Shown in pieces: positions 1 through 5,529 of a DNA stretch of 7,600 bases (the first letter of the stretch is position 1; the number at the start of each line of letters is the position of its first letter). Where the stretch lies: contig NZ_CALIBF010000139.1 in assembly GCF_938045465.1 (NCBI RefSeq), positions 1 to 7,600 on the forward strand, given 5' to 3'. Both the position numbers and the translations under genes were made by a program. The DNA comes from an uncultured Campylobacter sp. Lineage in GTDB: Bacteria; Campylobacterota; Campylobacteria; Campylobacterales; Campylobacteraceae. The notes below the pieces were generated by a model, which had not been told where the DNA came from, did no database searches, and was given only the letters and a program-made list of their open reading frames with translations.

Positions 1-9
1 CTCCTCCTT
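1..9 (-). promoter_or_regulatory. Ribosome binding site of a minus-strand gene starting just left of the window
   Basis: Read on the minus strand, the first ten bases give TAAGGAGGAG, which contains the full anti-16S complement AAGGAGG (positions 9 to 3). The start codon should lie a few bases beyond the left edge. The gene itself is not visible, so its identity cannot be read. From memory of C. jejuni, the gene after plsC in this neighbourhood is crcB (fluoride channel), but nothing in this window confirms it. A weak minus-strand TATATT at 102-97 could be a -10 box for this gene, without a recognisable -35. Confidence 0.6.
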
Positions 10-152
10 AAGAAATTTAAAATTTTAGATCGCTTGCGGGTTGCCGCCATCTTTTGCTCTTGTGACAAATCGTTTAGCCATTTTCGCAAATAGCTAAATA
101 TATGCTAAATTTCATCTTACCGCGCCGCGTAAATTTTAAAATTTTGCTTTTA

Positions 153-202
153 TACAGGCGCTGTTTTCTTGCCTATCTCTCGCCGATAACTCGCCGCCTG
201 TA
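153..202. repeat. 8 bp perfect inverted repeat with 34-nt interior
   Basis: TACAGGCG (153-160) is exactly complementary in inverted orientation to CGCCTGTA (195-202). The stem does not extend cleanly inward or outward. The interior includes part of a tandem CTCGCCG direct repeat. On the minus strand the right arm is followed by TAAAAGCAAAATTTT, not a clean T run, so this is not a standard intrinsic terminator. It could be a structured element in the leader of the gene beyond the left edge, or chance. Confidence 0.4.
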
Positions 203-207
203 GTTTA

Positions 208-350
208 GATGAAATTTTAAAATTCCACTACCTAAACGCATGGATAAAATTTTAAAATTTCGTCGTCCACGCGCACGAACGAAATTTTAAAATTCCACGC
301 CGCTTAACACGAGCGGATGAAATTTTATAAAATTTTGCCGCCGCAAATCA
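208..350. repeat. Cluster of degenerate ~35 bp tandem repeats built on an AT-rich palindrome
   Basis: Four units begin at about 208, 243, 278 and 316, each opening with GAT or AAC and then (G)AAATTTTAAAATT or the variant AAATTTTATAAAATTT. Palindrome centres fall at 218/219, 253/254, 288/289 and 327/328, so spacings are 35, 35 and 39 bp. The first and third units share an identical 18-mer (211-228 and 281-298). The segments between palindromes are GC-rich and not conserved, apart from a tendency to CCAC or GCC just after the palindrome. A further palindrome stands alone at 131-145. The AT palindrome also occurs upstream of clpB (5444-5456), so it is probably a dispersed motif of this genome that is locally clustered here. 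Confidence 0.65.
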
Positions 351-438
351 AAGCGCAAATAAACGCGCTAGCGCACAGAAATCGCGCGAATTAGTAAAAG
401 TCGCGTTTGAATTTTATCGATAAATTTATGAATCCCGC

Positions 439-1125
439 CTATGCTTCGGCGGTTTCGTTTTCATTGATTACGGCTTGCATCGTGTCTCTGGCGTGCTGCA
501 GCCAATCTTTATCGCTCGTATCGAGCAGGTCTAGGTAGATGATTTTGACATGTCCGCTATGGACGGTGAAATCGTGAGAGTTTGCGATATGCTGCGTGCC
601 GATGAGCACCACTGGCTGGACGCGCAGACCAAGCTTGCTAACGATCGCTTTGGCGCCGCTTTGGAATTGCAAAAGCTGCGTGCCGCGATGTCTGGTGCCC
701 TCTGGAAACATCGTGATGACGCGCCCTTCGCTCACGCGCTGCTGCACTTCGTGCACGATCCGCACCAGATCGCGCGGATTTGAGCGATCGACTTGGATCA
801 TCTTCGGAAGAGTGATGATTTTACCGATGATAGGGATGTCTGCGATCTCCTTTTTAGCGATCCAGCAGATATCGGCGGGATGGGTCTCTTCGAGCACGAC
901 GATATCCATTATGCTTTGGTGGTTGGCGATTACTAGCTGCGCGCGCGGATCGGGGGTACCTATGATCTGGATATCGTATCCAATGCCGTAGCGCTGGAAG
1001 CGCCCCCAAATGCGACGAAAGCGGCGATGAGAGGAGTTTTTCACCGCCATAGCAATCACGACGCAAACGACGGTAAAAATAAACCAAATCGCGTAAAATA
1101 GCGCTCTAATCCTTGCTAAGCTCAT
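439..1125 (-). CDS. plsC: 1-acyl-sn-glycerol-3-phosphate acyltransferase
   Basis: This 228-residue protein matches the PlsC/LPLAT family, which acylates lysophosphatidic acid to phosphatidic acid at the inner membrane, the common precursor of phospholipids. Residues about 8-28 form a hydrophobic membrane segment. The catalytic HX4D motif is in NHQSIMD (His69, Asp74), the substrate-binding FPEGTR is at 140-145, and the second block is around KMIQVDR (108-114). A hydrophobic fourth block follows at VQPVVLIGT (169-177). Length is usual for the family. The ATG at 1125 lies 20 bp inside the upstream gene and has only a weak Shine-Dalgarno, which suggests translational coupling; the N-terminal hydrophobic segment right after it supports the start. 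It is the last gene of the operon. Its DNA looks markedly GC-richer than the gene before it (hand counts of 60-base rows gave about 45-67 percent versus about 18-38 percent). Confidence 0.93.
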   Translation of the reverse strand: MSLARIRALFYAIWFIFTVVCVVIAMAVKNSSHRRFRRIWGRFQRYGIGYDIQIIGTPDPRAQLVIANHQSIMDIVVLEETHPADICWIAKKEIADIPIIGKIITLPKMIQVDRSNPRDLVRIVHEVQQRVSEGRVITMFPEGTRHRGTQLLQFQSGAKAIVSKLGLRVQPVVLIGTQHIANSHDFTVHSGHVKIIYLDLLDTSDKDWLQHARDTMQAVINENETAEA

Positions 1126-2398
1126 CTTTTTTAACCCAGCCGATCTTGTTGCCGCCCAGCATGATTTTATAAAATTCCTTATTCGTACCCAAAATTTCGA
1201 CCTTTTCGGGATTTTTAGTCACGTAAAACACGGTGGAGCTTTGCATAGGCAGAATTCTAACCGGAGAATTTTGCGCGATACTGCCCGTGCCGTAAGGCCT
1301 TTGCGCGTAGAAATTTACCGCCAAAATCAGCACCGCAAAGATAAGCGGCGTGATATTTTTGCTAAGCAGAAACATCACCAAAAGCCCGGCTGCAAGGGTA
1401 TAGATCGCGATCTGCTTGTAAGCTTCGAACTTGCTCTCTTTCGGATTTAGCCCGATCTGCGTGCTAAGATCCTCAGCGCGCGGATTAAGCTCAAGCCCGA
1501 AATTTTCAAATTTTTTAGTATTAAGATTGAAATAGCTGAAGTCTAAATTTGTGATATTTTTATCCACGACGGCGAAATAATATCCACTCTGACTTGCGTA
1601 TGTGCCGCGCACGGAGTCCACACCCTGCTTAATAATGGCTGGATTATCGATACTAAAAGCGCTGATTGCGCCGTTTCGGATACCAAGATCGAGCGTGAGT
1701 AGATTTGAAGCGTCGTCAAATTTGGTAGTTTTGTAGTTTTTAAGTTTCAGCTCGTCGGCTACGATATGCGAAAAATTAGGCTTCGTGTCAAGCTTCATAA
1801 ATTCCGGATTATCAGGTTTGATAGAGCTTTTTTCAAAGAATTCTCCATTGCGCTGCAGTGTCAAAACGAGCTCATTTATCTTATCGCTCTTATCGCTTGC
1901 CGCAAACCACAGCGTCGTCTCAAACATCTCGTCACCCTCAATCCACGTAAGATTGTCAGCATTAAGCCACTTCATACCATTGGTGCGGCTGATCTCTAGC
2001 TTTGGCTTGACGGTGATTTTCTGCCCCAAATATACGGCGAAGTCAATCTTAAAAATTTGATTGCAATATACCTTCCTAGGCATCCCGCTAGCTTTTAGCG
2101 TAAGCTCCTTAGGCTTAATGTCCTGATAGACCTTATCGTCGGATACGTCAAGATCGACTTCGTTAGTAGGCGCCAAAGCCTTAAGATCGTCGATGCTTAA
2201 ATTATCCATCGACATAACCTCTTTTTTATTGTATTTCAGCATTACCTTAGAATTATCGCGCGTCTGCGGCTCGTCGGGCTTATCCTCAGCTTTTTTCGGC
2301 GCATATTTACTTAGATCGTCAAGCGAATCGATCTCAATCTCCGGCGCAGCAAACGCAAGCGTGCAGACACCTAAAATAGTAAGAATTTTTTTTAGCAA
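1106..2398 (-). CDS. Exported membrane protein with C-terminal SH3-like domain, function unknown
   Basis: I do not recognise a characterised family for this 430-residue protein. Residues 1-18 are a clear signal peptide (LKKILTILGVCTLAFA, likely cut after AFA). An acidic, low-complexity segment follows (about 20-95) in which a short motif recurs: SLDDLSKYAP at 25-34 and SIDDLKALAP at 68-77. Residues about 97-320 look like beta-rich periplasmic domains. Two hydrophobic helices follow at about 328-346 and 349-365, then a tail (about 375-428) resembling a bacterial SH3 domain, ending in IGWVKKDEL. The predicted topology is a periplasmic body, a hairpin through the membrane, and a periplasmic SH3. 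The start is TTG: it overlaps the purQ end by 7 bp, AAAAGG sits 6 nt upstream, and the next Met (residue 53) would delete the signal peptide. C. jejuni has a putative periplasmic protein gene at this position (Cj0515, from memory). A BatD/BatE-like architecture is a weak alternative thought. Confidence 0.85.
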   Translation of the reverse strand: MLKKILTILGVCTLAFAAPEIEIDSLDDLSKYAPKKAEDKPDEPQTRDNSKVMLKYNKKEVMSMDNLSIDDLKALAPTNEVDLDVSDDKVYQDIKPKELTLKASGMPRKVYCNQIFKIDFAVYLGQKITVKPKLEISRTNGMKWLNADNLTWIEGDEMFETTLWFAASDKSDKINELVLTLQRNGEFFEKSSIKPDNPEFMKLDTKPNFSHIVADELKLKNYKTTKFDDASNLLTLDLGIRNGAISAFSIDNPAIIKQGVDSVRGTYASQSGYYFAVVDKNITNLDFSYFNLNTKKFENFGLELNPRAEDLSTQIGLNPKESKFEAYKQIAIYTLAAGLLVMFLLSKNITPLIFAVLILAVNFYAQRPYGTGSIAQNSPVRILPMQSSTVFYVTKNPEKVEILGTNKEFYKIMLGGNKIGWVKKDELSKD

Positions 2399-3057
2399 AT
2401 TAAGCCTTTTAGCATTTTCTCTCCATCCGTGCCGCCCAAAATAGGCTCTATCGCGCGCTCAGGATGCGGCATCAGTCCGAAAATCTTTTTGTTTTTATCG
2501 CAAATCCCGGCAATTGCGTCTACTGAGCCGTTCGGATTTAGATCCGCGCCATTTTCGTCGCAATATTTTAGCAACACGCAATCCTCGTCGTATAGCGACT
2601 TTAGCGTATCCGCAGGCGCATAGTAGTTGCCCTCGCCATGCGCGATCGGGATATTTAAAATTTCGCCCTTATCGCAACAGCGTAGAAATTTATTATCGTT
2701 TGAAACGACGCGCAAATTATGAAATTTTGAGATAAAGCTTAAATTTATATTTTTATTCATCGCGCCTGCGAGCAAGCCTAGCTCCAAAAGCATCTGAAAG
2801 CCATTACAGATGCCTAGGATATAGCCGCCGTGCGCAGCATGAGCAAGAACCGCCTTCATCACCGGACTAAATTTAGCAATCGCCGCGGTTCGCAGATAAT
2901 CTCCGTGGCTAAAGCCGCCGGGAAGCACGATCAGATCGGCGTTTATGTCGGTTTCTTTATGCCAGATTATCTGCGTTTCGCAACCCAGCGCGTCAAAGGC
3001 GTATTTGCTGTCGCGCTCGCAGTTGGTGCCGGGGAAATTGACGATCGCTACCTTCAT
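2392..3057 (-). CDS. purQ: Phosphoribosylformylglycinamidine synthase subunit I (glutaminase)
   Basis: PurQ is the class I glutamine amidotransferase subunit of the three-part PurSQL enzyme. It releases ammonia from glutamine so that FGAR is converted to FGAM, the fourth step of purine synthesis, in the cytoplasm. The 221 residues fit the family length. The nucleophile elbow is GICNGFQML with Cys84; the other triad members are His198 and Glu200 in GLMPHPE. The N-terminus MKVAIVNFPGTNCERD and the segment LPGGFSHGDYLR (45-56) are characteristic of PurQ. The ATG overlaps the purS stop by four bases (ATGA), a classic coupled junction. The 3' end overlaps the next gene by 7 bp. The separate small PurQ implies the small type of PurL, encoded elsewhere. 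Confidence 0.97.
   Translation of the reverse strand: MKVAIVNFPGTNCERDSKYAFDALGCETQIIWHKETDINADLIVLPGGFSHGDYLRTAAIAKFSPVMKAVLAHAAHGGYILGICNGFQMLLELGLLAGAMNKNINLSFISKFHNLRVVSNDNKFLRCCDKGEILNIPIAHGEGNYYAPADTLKSLYDEDCVLLKYCDENGADLNPNGSVDAIAGICDKNKKIFGLMPHPERAIEPILGGTDGEKMLKGLIC
2405..2410 (-). promoter_or_regulatory. Ribosome binding site fixing the TTG start of the SH3 protein gene
   Basis: The minus strand reads AAAAGG, then six bases, then TTG at 2398-2396. The site lies inside the last codons of purQ. Together with the signal peptide encoded directly after the TTG, it supports this non-ATG start over the next in-frame ATG about 52 codons later. Confidence 0.55.
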
Positions 3058-3290
3058 ATCACGATCTCATAGTCTTCGATGACGGTGTTTGCCAAAATTT
3101 CATCGCACATCCTGGCGACGTCGGCATAAATTTTATCCCTATCCTCGCCATCTATATCAAGGACGATCTGTTTGGCTACGCGCACGTCCTCTACTCCGCT
3201 AAAACCAAGCGAAGCGAGGGCGTGTTTGACCGCCTTGCCCTGCGGATCGAGCACGCCCTGTTTAAGCCTTACGTTTACGATTACCCTCAT
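3054..3290 (-). CDS. purS: Phosphoribosylformylglycinamidine synthase subunit PurS
   Basis: PurS is the small (78-residue) structural subunit that bridges PurQ and small PurL in the FGAM synthase complex and helps ammonia transfer between them. The sequence shows the family's pattern: an initial beta strand MRVIVNVRLKQGVLDPQG, then AVKHALASLGF, then a central strand with VRVAKQIVLDI, and a C-terminal helix and strand with MCDEILANTVIEDYEI. The ATG at 3290 follows the purC stop by three bases, with AGGA seven to ten bases upstream (3300-3297) inside the end of purC. Its stop shares ATGA with the purQ start. Position between purC and purQ makes the assignment secure. Confidence 0.95.
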   Translation of the reverse strand: MRVIVNVRLKQGVLDPQGKAVKHALASLGFSGVEDVRVAKQIVLDIDGEDRDKIYADVARMCDEILANTVIEDYEIVI

Positions 3291-3293
3291 CGC

Positions 3294-4013
3294 TTATCCT
3301 AAAATTCTACGCAAGACCTCTTCGTAGGCCACTTTTACGCTACCAAGATCCTGTCTGAATACATCCTTGTCGAGCTTTTTATCGGTCTGTTTGTCCCAAA
3401 AGCGGCAGCTATCGGGGCTGATCTCATCTGCAAGCAGGATATTGCCGTCCTTATCTCTGCCAAGCTCGATTTTGAAATCCACGAGCTTTAAATTTCGCTC
3501 ATCAAAAAATTTAATCAAAATTTCATTGATCTTGCGCGCGATCTTTTTGAGCTCGTCAAGCTCGCTTTGGCTCTTTACGGCGCCAAGCAGCAAGCAATGC
3601 TCGTCGTTTAGGATCGGATCGCCCAGCTCGTCGTCTTTGTAGCAAAACTCCACCAGAGCAAACGGAAGCTTCGTGCCCTCTTTGATGCCCAGGCGCTTTG
3701 TAAGCGAGCCAGTGGCGATATTACGAGCAATAATCTCAAGAGGGAAAATCTTGCATTTTTTTACGAGCTGCTCGGTTGGGCTGATCGTCTCTACGAGCGC
3801 AGTGGCGATGCCATGCTTTTTAAGCAGATCAAAAATAAGCGTCGAAATTTTGCAATTCAACGCACCTTTGCCGCTCTCTTCGGCTTTTTTGACGCCGTTA
3901 AACGCCGTCAGCGAATCTTTAAATTCCGAGATCAAAAGGTCGTCACTTTCGTTAACCGACCACATCTTTTTGCCCTTGCCTTCGTAGATGAGCTCTTTTT
4001 TGGTAGCTTGCAT
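3294..4013 (-). CDS. purC: Phosphoribosylaminoimidazole-succinocarboxamide synthase (SAICAR synthetase)
   Basis: PurC joins aspartate to CAIR in an ATP-dependent reaction, giving SAICAR, a late step of IMP synthesis in the cytoplasm. The 239 residues match the usual bacterial length. The nucleotide-binding start KKELIYEGKGKKMW, the first family signature FPLEIIARNIATGSL (about 90-104) and the second signature LVDFKIELG (about 177-185) are all present, followed by LLADEISPDSCRFWD. I chose the ATG at 4013, because AAGGAG (4025-4020) lies six bases before it. An in-frame GTG directly before it (4016) would be only three bases from that site. The ctp stop codon TAA is the first part of TAAGGAG, so the two genes share this site and are separated by ten bases. 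Confidence 0.96.
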   Translation of the reverse strand: MQATKKELIYEGKGKKMWSVNESDDLLISEFKDSLTAFNGVKKAEESGKGALNCKISTLIFDLLKKHGIATALVETISPTEQLVKKCKIFPLEIIARNIATGSLTKRLGIKEGTKLPFALVEFCYKDDELGDPILNDEHCLLLGAVKSQSELDELKKIARKINEILIKFFDERNLKLVDFKIELGRDKDGNILLADEISPDSCRFWDKQTDKKLDKDVFRQDLGSVKVAYEEVLRRILG

Positions 4014-4019
4014 CACACT

Positions 4020-4025
4020 CTCCTT
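4020..4025 (-). promoter_or_regulatory. Ribosome binding site deciding the purC start
   Basis: The minus strand reads AAGGAG-AGT-GTG-ATG. Spacing of six bases favours ATG (4013) over the adjacent GTG (4016), which would leave only three. The site overlaps the TAA stop codon of the upstream protease gene, an arrangement expected to couple translation of the two genes. Confidence 0.7.
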
Positions 4026-5340
4026 ACTTGATGTTTAGAATTTTTATCGCGTCTATTGCGGTTTTCAACTGGATATCGTTATTAATCTGCTCTGCTGTGA
4101 TGAAATTTTTCTCATCCTTTTTCTGAGCATCTTTTTTCTTGGTCTCGACCTTGGCTAACTCGCCTTGCAAATGCTTTTTAAGATCAGCTTCTTTTAGCGA
4201 GAATTCATCCTCGTCGCGGCTCGGCACCTTGCCCGGCGCCACTATGAGATCAGGCGTCACGCCCACCGCTTGGATGGTGCGACCACTTGATAGATAGTAT
4301 CGCGCTATGGTAAGCCGCAGAGCTTCTTTATCCTCTATCGGCAGGATCACCTGCACGCTTCCCTTGCCAAAAGTTTTTTCACCAACTAACACGGCGCGCT
4401 TTAGATCCTGAAGCGAGCCGCTTACGATCTCGCTTGCGCTTGCGCTGCCGCCGTTTACTAGCACTACCAGAGGCAAATCGGTGATCTTCTTTTTAGGATC
4501 GGCGTTATGCGCTTCGGTTTCGTTTTTCGCGCGCCCTTTTTGTGAAACGATTAGGCCCTTATCCACGAACAAATTTACCAGCCCGATCGCCTGATCCAAA
4601 AGCCCGCCCGGGTTGTTTCGCAGATCCAAAATAATGCCCTTGGCGTCTCTATGCTCTTTTATAAATTTGCTCGCATCCGGAACTACGTGCTGATCGAAAT
4701 TTGTAACGCGCAGATATAAAATTTTGTCATCCTCGATCATCTTGGCATAAACCGATTCCACTTTGATTATGTCGCGTATGATCTCGACGTCGAAAGGCTT
4801 GCTAACGCCTTTACGCACGATCGTTAGAGTGATTTTAGTTTTTGGCTTGCCGCGCATCTTTGAGACCGCATCGTCGATCGTGATGCCGAAGGTCGCGTTG
4901 CCGTCGATACGCAATATCACGTCATTGGCCTGAATGCCTTTCTTATCTGCAGGAGTCCCCTCGATAGGCGAGATGACTGTCAGAGCGCCGTCTTTCATAC
5001 CCACCTGAATTCCAAGCCCGCCGAACTCGCCCTCGGTTTGCACTTTCGTGTCGTTAAACGCCTTTTCGTCCATATAGCTTGAGTGCGCGTCGAGGTTATT
5101 CATAAGCCCCGAGATCGTCTTGTCCACAAGCTCCGAGAAGCTCATCTCATCGACATAATTGTTTTCGACGATCGCAAGCGTTTTGGTAAGCTTAGCTAGC
5201 GCCTCCAGACGAGTTTTTTCGCTGTCTGGCTTTTTGGTCGCGTTGACCTCTCTGGCTTGTAAATTTCCGGTAAAAAAACTGACGCCTAAAAATAGAGAAA
5301 ATATGAATCCCAAGCCGAAGAAGAGGTGTTTTTGTCGCAA
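4024..5340 (-). CDS. S41 family C-terminal processing peptidase with PDZ domain
   Basis: This 438-residue protein is a carboxyl-terminal protease of the CtpA/Prc type, a periplasmic serine protease that trims or degrades envelope proteins from their C-termini. Residues 1-29 form a signal peptide or N-terminal anchor (hydrophobic FFGLGFIFSLFLGVSFF, possible cut after NLQA). A PDZ domain spans about 105-180 (FGGLGIQVG to TIVRKG). The protease domain carries the Ser-Lys dyad: Ser301 in NGGSASASE and Lys326 in TFGKGSVQ, 25 residues apart as in E. coli Prc and B. subtilis CtpB, with Gln330 four further on. The lysine-rich C-terminal tail (about 385-438) is common in proteobacterial members. The start is TTG with AAGGA six bases upstream; no ATG occurs before residue 66. 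It is the first gene of the operon with purCSQ and plsC, divergent from clpB. It corresponds to C. jejuni Cj0511 by position (from memory). Confidence 0.95.
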   Translation of the reverse strand: MRQKHLFFGLGFIFSLFLGVSFFTGNLQAREVNATKKPDSEKTRLEALAKLTKTLAIVENNYVDEMSFSELVDKTISGLMNNLDAHSSYMDEKAFNDTKVQTEGEFGGLGIQVGMKDGALTVISPIEGTPADKKGIQANDVILRIDGNATFGITIDDAVSKMRGKPKTKITLTIVRKGVSKPFDVEIIRDIIKVESVYAKMIEDDKILYLRVTNFDQHVVPDASKFIKEHRDAKGIILDLRNNPGGLLDQAIGLVNLFVDKGLIVSQKGRAKNETEAHNADPKKKITDLPLVVLVNGGSASASEIVSGSLQDLKRAVLVGEKTFGKGSVQVILPIEDKEALRLTIARYYLSSGRTIQAVGVTPDLIVAPGKVPSRDEDEFSLKEADLKKHLQGELAKVETKKKDAQKKDEKNFITAEQINNDIQLKTAIDAIKILNIK

Positions 5341-5370
5341 AGTTTATCCTTGAAAGTAAAATGGAGTGAA

Positions 5371-5400
5371 TTTTATAGAAAATTGGCTAAAAATAAGGTA
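5371..5400 (-). promoter_or_regulatory. Probable sigma-70 promoter of the ctp-purCSQ-plsC operon
   Basis: On the minus strand TATAAA (5377-5372) is preceded by T-rich stretches, TTATTTTTAGCCAATTTTC, which match the Campylobacter style of promoter with a good -10 and periodic T tracts in place of a -35 box. The start would be near 5365, leaving a short leader before the AAGGA at 5351. Other AT-rich hexamers nearby could serve instead. Confidence 0.45.
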
Positions 5401-5469
5401 AATTTCATACGAAATTTGCGCGTTTACGGATAAATTTAAGGCGAAAATTTTAAAATATCACTAAAAAAC

Positions 5470-5490
5470 CTTGACATAAACACACTAAAG
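5470..5490. promoter_or_regulatory. HAIR-like operator for the HspR heat-shock repressor
   Basis: CTTGACA-N7-ACTAAAG matches the HspR-associated inverted repeat CTTGAGT-N7-ACTCAAG at 11 of 14 defined positions, with exactly the right 7-base gap. It covers the -35 box and most of the spacer of the clpB promoter, where a bound repressor would block RNA polymerase. HspR is known to control clpB and other chaperone genes in Campylobacter and Helicobacter. Part of the left half-site coincides with the -35 consensus TTGACA, so some of the match could be due to the promoter itself; the right half (6 of 7) is independent of it. Confidence 0.65.
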
Positions 5491-5499
5491 TTATATAAT
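5471..5499 (+). promoter_or_regulatory. Consensus sigma-70 promoter of clpB
   Basis: TTGACA (5471-5476) and TATAAT (5494-5499) are both perfect consensus hexamers separated by 17 bp. Transcription would start near A5506, leaving a leader of about 24 nt with the ribosome site AGGAG (5518-5522). A perfect -35 box is unusual in Campylobacter, whose promoters normally lack one, and implies a strong promoter that would need repression, in keeping with the overlapping HAIR-like operator. Confidence 0.9.
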
Positions 5500-5519
5500 G
5501 CAACCAACTTCAACTTTAG
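5485..5519. repeat. 8 bp inverted repeat flanking the clpB -10 box and transcription start
   Basis: CTAAAGTT (5485-5492) is an exact inverted copy of AACTTTAG (5512-5519), with 19 bases between. The left arm shares six bases with the right half of the HAIR-like operator; the right arm lies in the predicted leader, just before and touching the ribosome binding site. It could be an additional repressor half-site, or a coincidence. It is unlikely to be an RNA hairpin if transcription begins near 5506. Confidence 0.45.
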
Positions 5520-5529
5520 GAGAAAATTT

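Larger units (their letters stand above)
1..438. other. Non-coding intergenic region with AT-rich palindromes
   Basis: This stretch lies between the end of plsC and a presumed minus-strand gene to the left, and holds no ORF of convincing length on either strand. It contains six copies or near-copies of the palindrome AAATTTTAAAATTT (around 12-26, 131-145, 212-224, 246-260, 282-294 and 320-336). It also has an 8 bp inverted repeat (153-160 with 195-202), a short direct repeat CTCGCCG (179-185 and 190-196), and a 10 bp palindrome GCGCTAGCGC at 365-374. No tRNA-like cloverleaf and no clear U-tract terminator was seen. A rapidly changing spacer, an sRNA locus, or a 5' leader of the left-hand gene are all possible. 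Confidence 0.7.
5341..5529. other. Divergent intergenic region between the protease operon and clpB
   Basis: These 189 bases separate the minus-strand operon from plus-strand clpB and hold promoters for both. The Shine-Dalgarno AAGGA for the protease TTG start is at 5351-5347. An AT palindrome, AAAATTTTAAAAT (5444-5456), the same motif as in the left repeat cluster, lies where an UP element for the clpB promoter would be (about -50 to -62 of the predicted start). No ORF or hairpin terminator is seen. Confidence 0.75.

Noticed and set aside
25..81. Minus-strand 18-codon ORF beginning MAKRFVTRAKDGG
   Set aside because: It has no Shine-Dalgarno sequence, is very short and resembles nothing I recognise. 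An in-frame stop lies just upstream, so it is not the end of a longer gene.
208..350. CRISPR array
   Set aside because: The shared cores are short AT palindromes of 12-16 bases with variable flanks and unequal spacing. There are no long identical repeats and no cas genes nearby.
365..374. 10 bp palindrome GCGCTAGCGC as an operator
   Set aside because: It is isolated in non-coding DNA with no promoter elements nearby, and a palindrome of this length is expected by chance now and then.
435..452. CCGCC/GGCGG hairpin over the plsC stop codon as an operon terminator
   Set aside because: The stem is only five base pairs and on the minus strand it is followed by GATTCATAAATTT, not a T run, so it does not qualify as an intrinsic terminator.
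550..991. Overlapping plus-strand ORFs of 77 and 131 codons
   Set aside because: They lie wholly antisense to plsC, whose catalytic motifs are intact. They arise from its high GC content and have no family features.
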